The translations under genes were made by a program, and so were the position numbers. Positions 16,899 to 25,682 of a DNA stretch of 42,249 nucleotides are shown one piece after another. The notes under the pieces were generated by a model, which worked only from the letters and a program-made list of their open reading frames with translations, did no database searches and was not told the origin of the DNA. Origin of the DNA: CAYXDR01 sp046498185 (GTDB lineage Bacteria; Desulfobacterota; DSM-4660; Desulfatiglandales; Desulfatiglandaceae); NCBI GenBank assembly GCA_046498185.1, contig JAWOBE010000106.1:1-42249 (forward strand), read 5' to 3'. Position 1 is the stretch's first letter. Each line of letters begins with the position of its first letter.

Positions 16899-19800
16899 GT
16901 GGAAAGAGAATTGTCGTTGAACAGTAAAATTCGACAGCTCTGCAAGAGTTTTGGGGACGATCATTTCGGGGACGTCATGGTGGTCGGGGGCGGCATCAGC
17001 GGTATCCAGGCTTCGCTGGATCTGGCGACGACGGGTTTCAGGGTTTATCTTGTCGAGAAATCGCCCGCCATAGGCGGTCACATGGCTCAGCTCGACAAGA
17101 CGTATCCCACCAACGACTGCTCGATGTGAATACTTTCACCGAAACTGGTCGAGGTCGGCCGGCATCCCAACATAGAGGTTCTTACCTATACCGAAGTAGA
17201 GGGTGTTCGAGGTGAGGCGGGGGATTTTAAGGTTACCCTTGTAAGAAAGCCCAGGTATATCATCGAAGACAAATGCACCGGCTGCGGGACATGTGCCGAG
17301 TACTGTCCTGTGCAGTACCCCGACCGGTACAACCAGGGAATATCGAAAAACAAAGCCGTTCATATCTATTTCTCGCAGGCGATCCCGCTGATCGCATATA
17401 TCGACGAAAGCTGCCTTTACCTGAAAGAAAAGAAATGCCGCATCTGCGAAAGTGTCTGCCAGAATGATGCGATCGATTTCGATCAGAAGGAAGAATGGCT
17501 GGAAGTAAAGGTTGCAGCCGTTATCCTTTCCCCGGGTTACGAACCCTTCGACCCTTCTGTGAAGGGAGATTATGGATACGGAAAATTTGAAAATGTCGTG
17601 ACCAGTCTCGATTTCGAGCGACTGTTGTGTGCTACGGGCCCGTATGAAGGCGAAATTCTGCGTGAATCGGACGGGAGGCACCCGAAAAAAATCGCATGGA
17701 TCCAGTGCGTGGGCTCCCGCAGGGTCACGGCCGGAGACAACTCCTACTGTTCGGCGGTATGCTGCAGCTACACTCAGAAGCAGGTCATTTTGACGAAAGA
17801 CCACGACCAGGATGCTGAATGCGTCATCTTTCACAATGATATCCGGTCTTACGGAAAAGATTTCGAGGCCTATTTTAAGCGGACCGAACAACTAGCAGAC
17901 GTCCGTTTTATCAGGAGCTATGTGGCGGTGACCGGTGAAATTCCGGAAACCAAGAACCTGATTGTCAGGTATTCCACTCCGGATGAGGGTGTGAAAGAAG
18001 AAGCGTTCGATATGGTCGTGTTGTCGGTGGGGTTGAACCCGCCGGACGATTATCGGGAACTTGCGGATATTTTCGGGATCCAACTGGAGTCGCACGGATT
18101 TTGCCTGACCTCGCCGACCGACCCGGTGGAGACCGGGCATCCGGGTATTTTTGTAAGTGGGGCGTTCCAGGGTCCGATGGATATCCCGGAATCGGTTTTT
18201 TCGGCCAGCGGCGCGGGTTCCCGCTGCGGGGAGTTGATTGATTACAGGCGTGGGAAGCTGACCCGCGAAAGGGTATATCCGGCCGAAACAGATGTTTCAG
18301 GCGAAGAGCCCAGGATCGGGGTGTTTGTCTGTCATTGCGGTGCGAACATAGGAAGGGTGGTCGATGTCCCGTCCACCGTTGAATATGCACTTACCTTGCC
18401 GAATGTCGTGTACGCCCAGGAGCAGCTTTTTGCATGTGCCACCAATTCCGCTAAAGAGATCACCGATATGATAAAGGAGAAGAATCTCAACCGGGTGATC
18501 GTTGCGGCCTGCTCCCCCAGGACTCTCGAGCCTTTGTTCCGTGACACTCTAAGGGAGGCGGGGCTCAACCAGTATTTTCTCGAAATGGCCAATATCAGGG
18601 AGCATAGCTCGTGGGTCCACTCCAAGGAACCTGAAGAGGCTACCAATAAAGCAAAGGACATCATTCGCATGTCCGTGGCCAGGGCCTGCTTCCTGGAATC
18701 GCTTGAGGAAATCGATCTTCCGGTCGACAAAACAGCACTGGTGGTGGGCGGAGGCATAGCAGGCATGACATGCGCCCTTTCGATCGCCAACCAGGGCCAT
18801 CACGTCCACCTGGTGGAAAAGGAGGCGGAACTTGGAGGGACCGCCAAGAGAATGTATTACACGCTGGAAGGCCTCGATGTACAGGAGTATCTTGAAGGTC
18901 TTGCGAGCGATGTATACCGGCATCCGCTTATCCATGCGCACATGGACGCTGAGATAACCACCGTAGACGGTTATGTGGGAAATTTCGTGACCGGTGTCAG
19001 GTCCGAAAGAGGCTTCACCGAAATCAGGCACGGAGCGGCGGTGATCGCCGTAGGCGCGGATGAATATAAACCCGTTGAATACCATTACGGCCGGGATGAC
19101 AGGGTGATGACCCAGCTGGAGCTGGAAGGGAGGGTGGCAGGAGCGGACAAGGACCTGCTCCATGCAGAGTGCGTGGTGATGATTCAATGCGTCGGTTGTA
19201 GAAACGAGGAGAGGAATTATTGCTCCAGGGTCTGCTGCAGCCAGGCAATTAAGAACGCTTTAAAACTGAAGGAATTAAACCCCGGCATTGATATATATAT
19301 TTTCTTCCGGGACATGAGAACCTATGGGTTCAGGGAGGATTACTACCGTGAAGCCTCGAACAGGGATGTCAGGTTCGTTCGCTTCGAGCCGGGTGGTGAA
19401 CCTGAAGTGGAAGCGGTCGAGGAGGAAGGGCGGCCGGTTCTGAGGGTTTCAACTGTTGATCCGATCCTGGGGGAAAAACTCGCGGTGGACGCCGATTATC
19501 TGGTTCTGTCTGCGGCGGTGGTTCCACACCCTGAGAACAACAGGATAGCCCAGTTATTCAAGGTGCCGCTCGGTGACGACAAATTCTTCAAGGAAGCACA
19601 TGTCAAGCTGAGGCCAGTTGATTTCGCCGCTGAAGGAGTTTTCCTTTGCGGAATTGCTCATTATCCGAAGCATATCCTCGAATCGGTCAACCAGGCCGTA
19701 GGAGCCGCCGGCAGGGCCTTGACCCTGCTTTCCCATGACAGCGTCACGGTGTCCGGCTCGGTCTGCGAGGTGGATTACGAAAAATGCGTCACATGCGGGG

Positions 19801-19988
19801 CGTGCATCGCTGCGTGCAAGTATAATGCGATCGCGTTCATGGATACCCCGAAGGGGAAGAAGGCTGTCGTAAACCAGGTGATTTGCAAAGGAGACGGTTT
19901 ATGCAATGCGAAATGCCCTGTGGGGGCGATTTCGCTCAAGCATTTCACCGACCGGGAAATTTTGAGCCAGATCGATGCGGCGGCGTGA
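16899..19988 (+). CDS. bamE: Selenocysteine-containing HdrA-like flavoprotein BamE (UGA recoded at residue 77)
   Basis: A 1029-residue protein when the UGA at 17127-17129 is read as selenocysteine (U77). The frame is continuous through it, and downstream ILSPKLVEVGRHPNIEV matches HdrA, where the family has Cys in NDCSMC. Residues 27-75 hold the FAD motif VVGGGISGIQASLDL. Near residues 126-190 are CTGCGTCAEYCP and CRICESVCQ. A second HdrA-like module follows: VFVCHCGANIG near 475, then VVGGGIAGMTCA near 613. Two [4Fe-4S] motifs close the protein. In the model it is the site of flavin-based electron bifurcation. The start GTG has GAGGGG eight bases upstream. Ordinary gene callers would split or truncate it. 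Confidence 0.93.
17127..17158 (+). promoter_or_regulatory. bSECIS-like hairpin after UGA codon 77 of bamE
   Basis: After the UGA, 17 bases lead to a small hairpin: CCGA (17139-17142) pairs with TCGG (17155-17158), and CT (17145-17146) pairs with AG (17152-17153). The loop GGTCG (17147-17151) resembles the SelB-binding loop GGUCU of E. coli fdhF, at nearly the same distance from the UGA. This fits incorporation of selenocysteine by SelB. Confidence 0.6.
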
Positions 19989-20063
19989 AATATCTCGATG
20001 ACATGTGGGAGCGGATCGTCTCCGCCATTGTTGAAACTAGCTATGCAAAGGAGGTGATCGATC

Positions 20064-20831
20064 GTGGGTGCAAATCCCAAGTTCAGGCCTAAAGTACTGG
20101 GCTTTATCTGCCACTGGTGAGGCTACGGCGCGGCGGACATGGCTGGAGTTTCCAGGCTACAATATACGAGTGAAGCAAGGTTTATCCGTGTTATGTGTTC
20201 CGGGAGGGTTGATCCGGAGTTCGTACTCAGGGCGTTTTTGAACGGAACCGATGGTGTGTTCATAGCAGGCTGCCGCCTTGGAGAATGCAACTATGTCACC
20301 CAGGGGAATTATCATGCGCTTGATATGGTTCTTCTTCTTAAACGCGTGATGGAACATGTCGGCATAGACAGTGAACGGCTTACAATAAAATTCATGTCTT
20401 CGGGTGAAGGGAATGTTTTTGTCGAAACCGTGAACAATTTTGTCGATAAAGTTCGTAAACTCGGCCCAATAGGATCCAGTGAAAATTTGAGCAAAGCCTT
20501 ATTGCAATTTAAACTAAAATCTATTGATAAATTGTTGCCTTATTTAAAACTTGTTCAAAGTGAAAGTCTATCCGTAAAGATGAAAACAGAAGTGGAGCAT
20601 GTTGATTTTTTCAACAGCGAAGAAACCGGGAAGGTGATCGACCAATCGGTGTTTGAAAAATTAAAATTGAGTCAAATCATCGGACTTTTGAGGGAAAATC
20701 CCCACTCAACCGGGGAAATAGCCGAGATACTGGGTTTGAATCCTTCGGAAGTTTCTAGACACCTCAAAAATTCATCCAGGCAGGGATTGGTGAGGTATGA
20801 CGAGAGCTTGAAACGGTTCGCGGCTGCCTAG
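20064..20831 (+). CDS. bamF: Selenocysteine-containing MvhD-like subunit BamF with C-terminal winged-helix domain (UGA recoded at residue 19)
   Basis: A 255-residue protein when the UGA at 20118-20120 is read as selenocysteine (U19), giving GFICHWUGYGAADMAG, where MvhD relatives have CxWCxY. The start GTG 20064 follows AAAGGAGGTGATC, a near perfect complement to the 16S rRNA tail. Residues 1-140 are the MvhD (methyl-viologen hydrogenase delta) domain, with GCRLGECNYVTGN-like ligands for a [2Fe-2S]. The last 50 residues (about 205-250, LRENPHSTGEIAEILGLNPSEVSRHLKNSSRQGLV, shown in part) form an ArsR/MarR-like winged helix. The 75 bases after bamE contain no gene. In the known complex BamF passes electrons between BamE and the NADH-module subunits. 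Whether the HTH tail senses redox is not known. Confidence 0.92.
20118..20155 (+). promoter_or_regulatory. bSECIS-like hairpin after UGA codon 19 of bamF
   Basis: The UGA is followed 22 bases later by a perfect 5-bp stem CTGGA (20143-20147)/TCCAG (20151-20155) with loop GTT (20148-20150). A stem-loop about this distance downstream of UGA with a G-U in the loop is the pattern for bacterial selenocysteine insertion. The loop is only three bases, smaller than in fdhF, so the fold needs a folding program to confirm. Confidence 0.5.
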
Positions 20832-20856
20832 AGGCGGAAGAAAGTCAGGAAAAGTT

Positions 20857-21309
20857 ATGGACAACGACAGAATCGACCAGATCATCCAAAAATACGGCGG
20901 TGAACCCAGTTCGTTGATTCAGGTGATGCTGGATATTCAGAGTGAGAATCACTGGCTCCCGAAAGAGGCGCTGGAAAGGATAAGCCTTAAGCTGAAGGTG
21001 CCGATGACCCGGATACAACATATAGCCACCTTTTACAAGGCATTCAGCCTGGTTCCGAAGGGACGTCACCGAATCCATGTATGCATGGGCACCGCGTGCC
21101 ATGTTCGTGGTGCACCCCGTGTGCTCGATGCGGTGCAGGGCTTGATCGGCATCAAGCCCGAGGAGACGGACCTGGATTTGAAATTCAGCCTTGAAACAGT
21201 GAATTGTCTTGGTTGCTGTGCATTAGGGCCTGTTATGGAAATCGACGGCGAGACCCACGGCAAGATGACTTCGGCCGACGTTTCGGATATTTTAAAAAAC
21301 TATGATTAG
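20857..21309 (+). CDS. bamG: NuoE-like [2Fe-2S] subunit BamG
   Basis: A 150-residue thioredoxin-fold ferredoxin, like the 24-kDa subunit of NADH:quinone oxidoreductase. Cysteine ligands are in CMGTACHVRG and NCLGCCALGPV, the usual C-x4-C...C-x3-C layout of the family. The first 70 residues form the helical NuoE start (SSLIQVMLDIQSENHWLPKEAL). It follows bamF by 25 bases with AGGAAAAG before the ATG and joins BamH to form an NADH-oxidising unit. Confidence 0.92.
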   Translation: MDNDRIDQIIQKYGGEPSSLIQVMLDIQSENHWLPKEALERISLKLKVPMTRIQHIATFYKAFSLVPKGRHRIHVCMGTACHVRGAPRVLDAVQGLIGIKPEETDLDLKFSLETVNCLGCCALGPVMEIDGETHGKMTSADVSDILKNYD

Positions 21310-21318
21310 GATGATGCT

Positions 21319-23250
21319 ATGTCACCGATAAGTTCCCCGGCTGAACTGGAGAGATTAAGAAGCGAGATTCTTTCGAAACGCGATCCGAAAAAACCCTGCA
21401 TCACGGTTTGCTCCGGCTCTGCGTGTCATGCCTCAGGAAGCAAAGAGGTCGCCGCAAGACTTGAAGAAGAGATTGAAAAACAGGGGTTGAGCGCGGATGT
21501 GGAAATCCGCAGGACCGGATGCCACGGTTTCTGCGAGAGGGGTCCCATCATCGTCGTTCATCCGGAGAAGATATGCTATCTGCAGATAACGCCCGATGAC
21601 ATCCCGGAAATTCTTTCCCGTACTGTAAAGAATGGTGAGGTGATAGAGCGTCTTCTTTACACCGACCCTGCCACCGGCGAAAAGAAAGTTCACGAGTCTG
21701 AAATACCGTTTTACAAGAATCAGGAACGCCTGGTTTTCGGCTCGAACGGAAATATAGATCCTAAAAGCCTGGAAGATTACCTGGCGATAGGCGGCTACGC
21801 GGCGCTGGCGGGAGTTCTTTCCGGAATGACTCCGGAGGAGGTCATCGAGCAAGTCAAAAACTCCAACCTTAGAGGAAGAGGAGGAGGAGGCTTCCCGGCC
21901 GGAAAAAAATGGGAGGGTTCGCGGAATGCGCCGGGGGATATGAAATATGTGATCGTAAATGCCGATGAAGGTGATCCCGGAGCCTATATGGACCGGAGCC
22001 TGCTCGAGGGAAACCCGCATTCGGTGCTGGAGGGGTTGACGATCGGAGCATACGCGGTGGGTTCCCATGAGGGCTACATTTACGTCAGGCAGGAATACCC
22101 GTTGGCGGTGGAAAATGTGACCACCGCGATCAAGCAGGCTGAAGAATACGGTTTTCTCGGCACGAACATACTCGGATCCGGCTTCGATTTCACCGTGAAA
22201 GTCCATCAGGGAGCCGGGGCTTTCGTGTGCGGCGAGTCGACCGCTCTTATGACCGCGCTTGAAGGCAGGGCGGGGGAGCCAAGGCCGAAATATATCCGGT
22301 CAAACGTAAAAGGCCTCTGGAACAGGCCGAGTGTTTTGAACAACGTGGAGACCTGGGCGAATGTCCCGCTCATCATCAACAAAGGCGCCGAGTGGTTCAC
22401 GCGCCTGGGGACCGAGGGAAGCAAGGGCACCAAAATTTTTTCACTCGTCGGTAAGATTAACAATACCGGTCTCGTAGAAGTACCGATGGGGATGACTTTG
22501 AGGGACATCATCTACAAAATAGGAGGGGGAATTCCGAAGGGAAAGAAGTTCAAGGCGGTTCAAACAGGGGGGCCGTCCGGAGGATGCATCCCGGAGGAGT
22601 TGCTGGACCTGCAGGTGGGTTTCGACGAATTGACCGGTGCCGGGTCGATGATGGGGTCCGGCGGTATGATCGTGATGGACGAGGATACTTGCATGGTTGA
22701 TGTGGCCAGGTATTTCCTCGAATTTTTGAGTGATGAATCCTGCGGGAAGTGTGTTCCTTGCCGCGAAGGCATCCGGCAGATGTTGAAGATACTCACCAAC
22801 ATTACGAAAGGCAAGGGTAAGGAAGGCGACATCGAGCTTCTGGAAGAACTGGCCGAGGTCGTAAGCGGAGCATCCCTGTGTGCATTGGGAAAGAGCGCCC
22901 CGAATCCTTTTTTGAGCACTCTGAAATATTTCAGGGAAGAATACGAGGCGCACATAAAAGAAAAGAGGTGCCCGGCGCTTTCGTGCAAGGATCTAATTTC
23001 ATATTACATTGATCCGTCAAAGTGCCAGGCCTGCATGATATGCTTCAGAAAATGTCCGTCGGAGGCCATTTCCGGAGGCAAAAACAGGATCCACGTTATA
23101 GACCAGGAAAAATGTACGAAATGCGGGACTTGTTTCGAAGTCTGCCCTGCGCGTTTTGGTGCGGTGAAGAAAATTTCCGGTGAACCGGTTCCGCCCGACG
23201 TCCCTGAAGAAGAACGAACCATTGTCAGGAAGAGCAAAAAAAATGGGTGA
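21319..23250 (+). CDS. bamH: NuoF-like NADH-binding flavoprotein BamH
   Basis: A 643-residue NuoF-type subunit. Residues 1-115 are an extra thioredoxin-fold [2Fe-2S] domain (CSGSACHASG, RRTGCHGFC). The NuoF core follows: GRGGGGFPAGKKWE near residue 185 (NADH/FMN), NADEGDPGAYMD, CGESTALMTALEGRAG, then the [4Fe-4S] motif DESCGKCVPCREG near 471. Two further [4Fe-4S] motifs, CQACMICFRKCP (about 568) and CTKCGTCFEVCP, end the chain. This domain order matches HydB/HoxF-type proteins used in bifurcating hydrogenases and in BamH. In the known class II system it transfers electrons from NADH. It overlaps the start of bamI by eight bases. Confidence 0.93.
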   Translation: MSPISSPAELERLRSEILSKRDPKKPCITVCSGSACHASGSKEVAARLEEEIEKQGLSADVEIRRTGCHGFCERGPIIVVHPEKICYLQITPDDIPEILSRTVKNGEVIERLLYTDPATGEKKVHESEIPFYKNQERLVFGSNGNIDPKSLEDYLAIGGYAALAGVLSGMTPEEVIEQVKNSNLRGRGGGGFPAGKKWEGSRNAPGDMKYVIVNADEGDPGAYMDRSLLEGNPHSVLEGLTIGAYAVGSHEGYIYVRQEYPLAVENVTTAIKQAEEYGFLGTNILGSGFDFTVKVHQGAGAFVCGESTALMTALEGRAGEPRPKYIRSNVKGLWNRPSVLNNVETWANVPLIINKGAEWFTRLGTEGSKGTKIFSLVGKINNTGLVEVPMGMTLRDIIYKIGGGIPKGKKFKAVQTGGPSGGCIPEELLDLQVGFDELTGAGSMMGSGGMIVMDEDTCMVDVARYFLEFLSDESCGKCVPCREGIRQMLKILTNITKGKGKEGDIELLEELAEVVSGASLCALGKSAPNPFLSTLKYFREEYEAHIKEKRCPALSCKDLISYYIDPSKCQACMICFRKCPSEAISGGKNRIHVIDQEKCTKCGTCFEVCPARFGAVKKISGEPVPPDVPEEERTIVRKSKKNG

Positions 23251-23866
23251 AATTCGATTGCAGATTGACGGTAACGAGGTCGAAGCCGCCGAAGGTATGA
23301 CGGTTCTGGAAGCAGCCGCAGCCGCCGGGATTTTTATCCCGACTTTGTGCCACCACGAGAATCTCGAGCCGTATGGTGGATGCCGGATATGCACGGTTGA
23401 GGTTGAAGCCCGAGGACGGACCAACCTGGTGGCGGCGTGCCTTTACCCGGTCGAGAAGGACCTGGTGGTGAGAACCAGATCCGCAAAGATCGATAAAATA
23501 AGAAAAATGATCCTGGAGTTGCTGCTTGCTCATGCTCCCGAATCCCCGAAACTGTTGGCCTTGGCCGAAGAATATCATGCCGACAAAAACCGCTTCGAGA
23601 AGGAATCTTCATTTTGCATTCATTGCGGTCTTTGTGTAAGATACTGCGCCGAGGTCAAACAAAAGAACGCGATCGGTTTCGTCGACAGGGGTTCCAGGCG
23701 GGAGATCTGTTTCGACCCTGAAATAGCACTCGCCGAGTGCTGGAAATGCAAGGAGTGTTTCCCTCTCTGTCCTACCTCGGCATTGCAGGCTGCCTACGTG
23801 TTGACAATGGCGCTTGCATCCCCGCTCGCATCGTCCGGAGAATTGCCGGAGACAGTCGATTCTTGA
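23243..23866 (+). CDS. bamI: NuoG N-terminal-like iron-sulfur subunit BamI
   Basis: A 207-residue protein like the N-terminal part of NuoG/HydA. ATG 23243 is chosen because it lies just before the bamH stop at 23248-23250 and starts MGEIRLQIDGNEVEA; an upstream extension in frame overlaps bamH more and is not family-like. The [2Fe-2S] domain has CHHENLEPYGGCRICTVEV, and the C-terminal part has CIHCGLCVRYC and CWKCKECFPLCPTSAL for two [4Fe-4S] clusters. It completes the bamBCDEFGHI run. Its last codon overlaps the start of rimO. Confidence 0.9.
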   Translation: MGEIRLQIDGNEVEAAEGMTVLEAAAAAGIFIPTLCHHENLEPYGGCRICTVEVEARGRTNLVAACLYPVEKDLVVRTRSAKIDKIRKMILELLLAHAPESPKLLALAEEYHADKNRFEKESSFCIHCGLCVRYCAEVKQKNAIGFVDRGSRREICFDPEIALAECWKCKECFPLCPTSALQAAYVLTMALASPLASSGELPETVDS

Positions 23867-25164
23867 ATGAGAAAAACTTAAAAACAGCCGCCGTGGTCAC
23901 CCTGGGGTGTCCGATGAACCAGGTGGACTCGGAAAGTATAATGAGCGGGCTGGTGTCCCGGGGGTTTACGCTGGTTCCCGAAGAGGATGCCAGGGTGATC
24001 GTGGTAAACACCTGCGGATTCCTGGAGGATGCCTGCAGGGAATCGATCGAAACGATCCTGGAACTGGCCGAGCTGAAGACTTCTGGAAAGCTCGAGCGGC
24101 TTGTCGTGGCCGGTTGTCTCGCCCAGAGATACCCGGACGATCTCAGCCGGGAACTTCCGGAGGCCGATGCAGTTGTCGGGCTCGATAAGCGCGGGGCTAT
24201 CCCCGGGCTTTGTGAATCGCTTCTGGGGTTTTCAGGCTCGGAGTCTGAGATTTTTTCCCGGGTGGTTTCAGGACCCGCACACACCGCATATCTTAAGATA
24301 GCCGAGGGCTGCGACAACAGGTGCACATACTGCACCATACCCTCCATACGCGGGCCGTATCGAAGCAGGCCTTTGGAAGAAGTGCTGGAGGATGCCGCCA
24401 GGCTGGTGGAGTTGGGGGCGAGGGAACTTATCCTGATCGCGCAGGATACAACCTGCTACGGCAAAGACGGCGGCCCGCCGCTGGTGACATTGCTCGATCG
24501 GCTGTGTGTGTTGGAAGATCTGGAATGGATACGTATAATGTATACTCATCCGGACCACTTCACAGATTCGCTGATCGAAGCGTTGCCCGGTAACCCCAAG
24601 GTTATTCCATACCTGGACATTCCCATACAGCATATCTCCGCCCGGGTGCTTCGGCGCATGGGAAGAAAATGCGGACCCGGCTGCCTGCGCCGGCTGCTTT
24701 ACACGCTCAGGAAAAAAATACCGGATCTTGTGTTGCGTACCTCTCTTATCGTCGGATTTCCCGGTGAAACGGATAATGATTTTGAAGAGCTGATGGATTT
24801 TGTTCAAGACATGCGTTTCGAGAGGCTCGGGGCGTTCAAGTTTTCGCCTGAGGAGGGTACGCCGGCCGCTCGGATGCCGGAAGCCATTCCATCCGAGCTG
24901 ATTTCCGCGCGCTACGAACGCTTGATGGAAATGCAGTCCGGTATTATCCGTGAGTTTCACGATTCATTGGTGGGGAAGGAATTCCGGATGATAATCGATG
25001 AGATCGAGGAAGAATCCCGCACTGCAAGGGGACGTACTTATATGGATGCGCCTGATGTAGACTGCACCGTTTCAGTGGTCGGGGATATCCCTGACCGGGA
25101 GGCATTCATGAAAATAAGGATCCTTTCTACATGTTTTTACGATCTTAAGGCGAAACCGGTGTAA
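23863..25164 (+). CDS. rimO: Ribosomal protein uS12 methylthiotransferase RimO
   Basis: A 433-residue radical-SAM enzyme that methylthiolates an aspartate of ribosomal protein S12. It has the N-terminal UPF0004 [4Fe-4S] cysteines (LGCPMNQVDSE, VNTCGFL, VAGCLAQRY), the radical-SAM motif GCDNRCTYCTIP, and a C-terminal TRAM domain. The start is read as TTG at 23863, four bases overlapping the bamI stop (TTGA) with GGAG ten bases upstream; the first ATG (23867) is out of frame. Starting with LNEKNLKTAAVVTLGCP matches the family length. Its place directly after bamI means it is probably co-transcribed. Confidence 0.93.
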   Translation: MNEKNLKTAAVVTLGCPMNQVDSESIMSGLVSRGFTLVPEEDARVIVVNTCGFLEDACRESIETILELAELKTSGKLERLVVAGCLAQRYPDDLSRELPEADAVVGLDKRGAIPGLCESLLGFSGSESEIFSRVVSGPAHTAYLKIAEGCDNRCTYCTIPSIRGPYRSRPLEEVLEDAARLVELGARELILIAQDTTCYGKDGGPPLVTLLDRLCVLEDLEWIRIMYTHPDHFTDSLIEALPGNPKVIPYLDIPIQHISARVLRRMGRKCGPGCLRRLLYTLRKKIPDLVLRTSLIVGFPGETDNDFEELMDFVQDMRFERLGAFKFSPEEGTPAARMPEAIPSELISARYERLMEMQSGIIREFHDSLVGKEFRMIIDEIEEESRTARGRTYMDAPDVDCTVSVVGDIPDREAFMKIRILSTCFYDLKAKPV

Positions 25165-25378
25165 TTTGTAGGTCGGGATTCTTTGCGGAAATAATCATTT
25201 TTTGAACCTTGATTCAGGCCCGCCGAAACTCATTGACTGGCAGAGATGTTTATCTGTATACTCTATATTTAAAATGCCGGGCTCGGCGGGGTTTTCGGAG
25301 AGCCGCACCGGCGATATCAACAGGCCGGCGGCAATGTCTTTCTACTCCAGTGACCTGCCGCTTTGCTCCGGGACTATG

Positions 25379-25519
25379 ATGCATAAACAGCAATTGATAG
25401 ACATTTTCAGAAAAATCCTCGATACAGAGGAACCTTTTGAGTTCCTTGCAAAATTAACCGAGTCTGAACTCGAGACACTCATAGCCGGCGTGCGCGGCAG
25501 GATAGACCGCGAAAAATAA
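25379..25519 (+). CDS. Small 46-residue hypothetical protein
   Basis: A short ORF beginning ATG at 25379 and reading MHKQQLIDIFRKILDTEEPF, then a charged, mainly helical sequence that ends GRIDREK. It lies between rimO and the double ATPase on the same strand. Its upstream region lacks a strong ribosome site, though GGGACTATG leaves weak possibilities. No family recognised. The composition (many alternating charged and leucine residues) suggests a real helical peptide, but chance cannot be excluded. Confidence 0.4.
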   Translation: MHKQQLIDIFRKILDTEEPFEFLAKLTESELETLIAGVRGRIDREK

Positions 25520-25682
25520 GCAGGCCGGCGAGTTTGAGGCTGGACACATCTGCTTTTTTCTTTCTTCGAGCGATGGTTTGCGTTTCAGTGCTTGAGAGGG
25601 AAATTCCCGCCTGCTTTTTTACCACTGGAATTGTTTTCCCATCCTGCTTCCGGCTGTTGACGTGGTCCGGCAAAGGTTTACC

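Noticed and set aside
16899..17129. A separate 76-residue gene ending at TGA 17127
   Set aside because: The family sequence continues in the same frame across the TGA, so this is recoding, not a stop.
25202..25378. An N-terminal extension of the small ORF at 25379
   Set aside because: The extension begins at a TTG without ribosome site and its composition is not protein-like.
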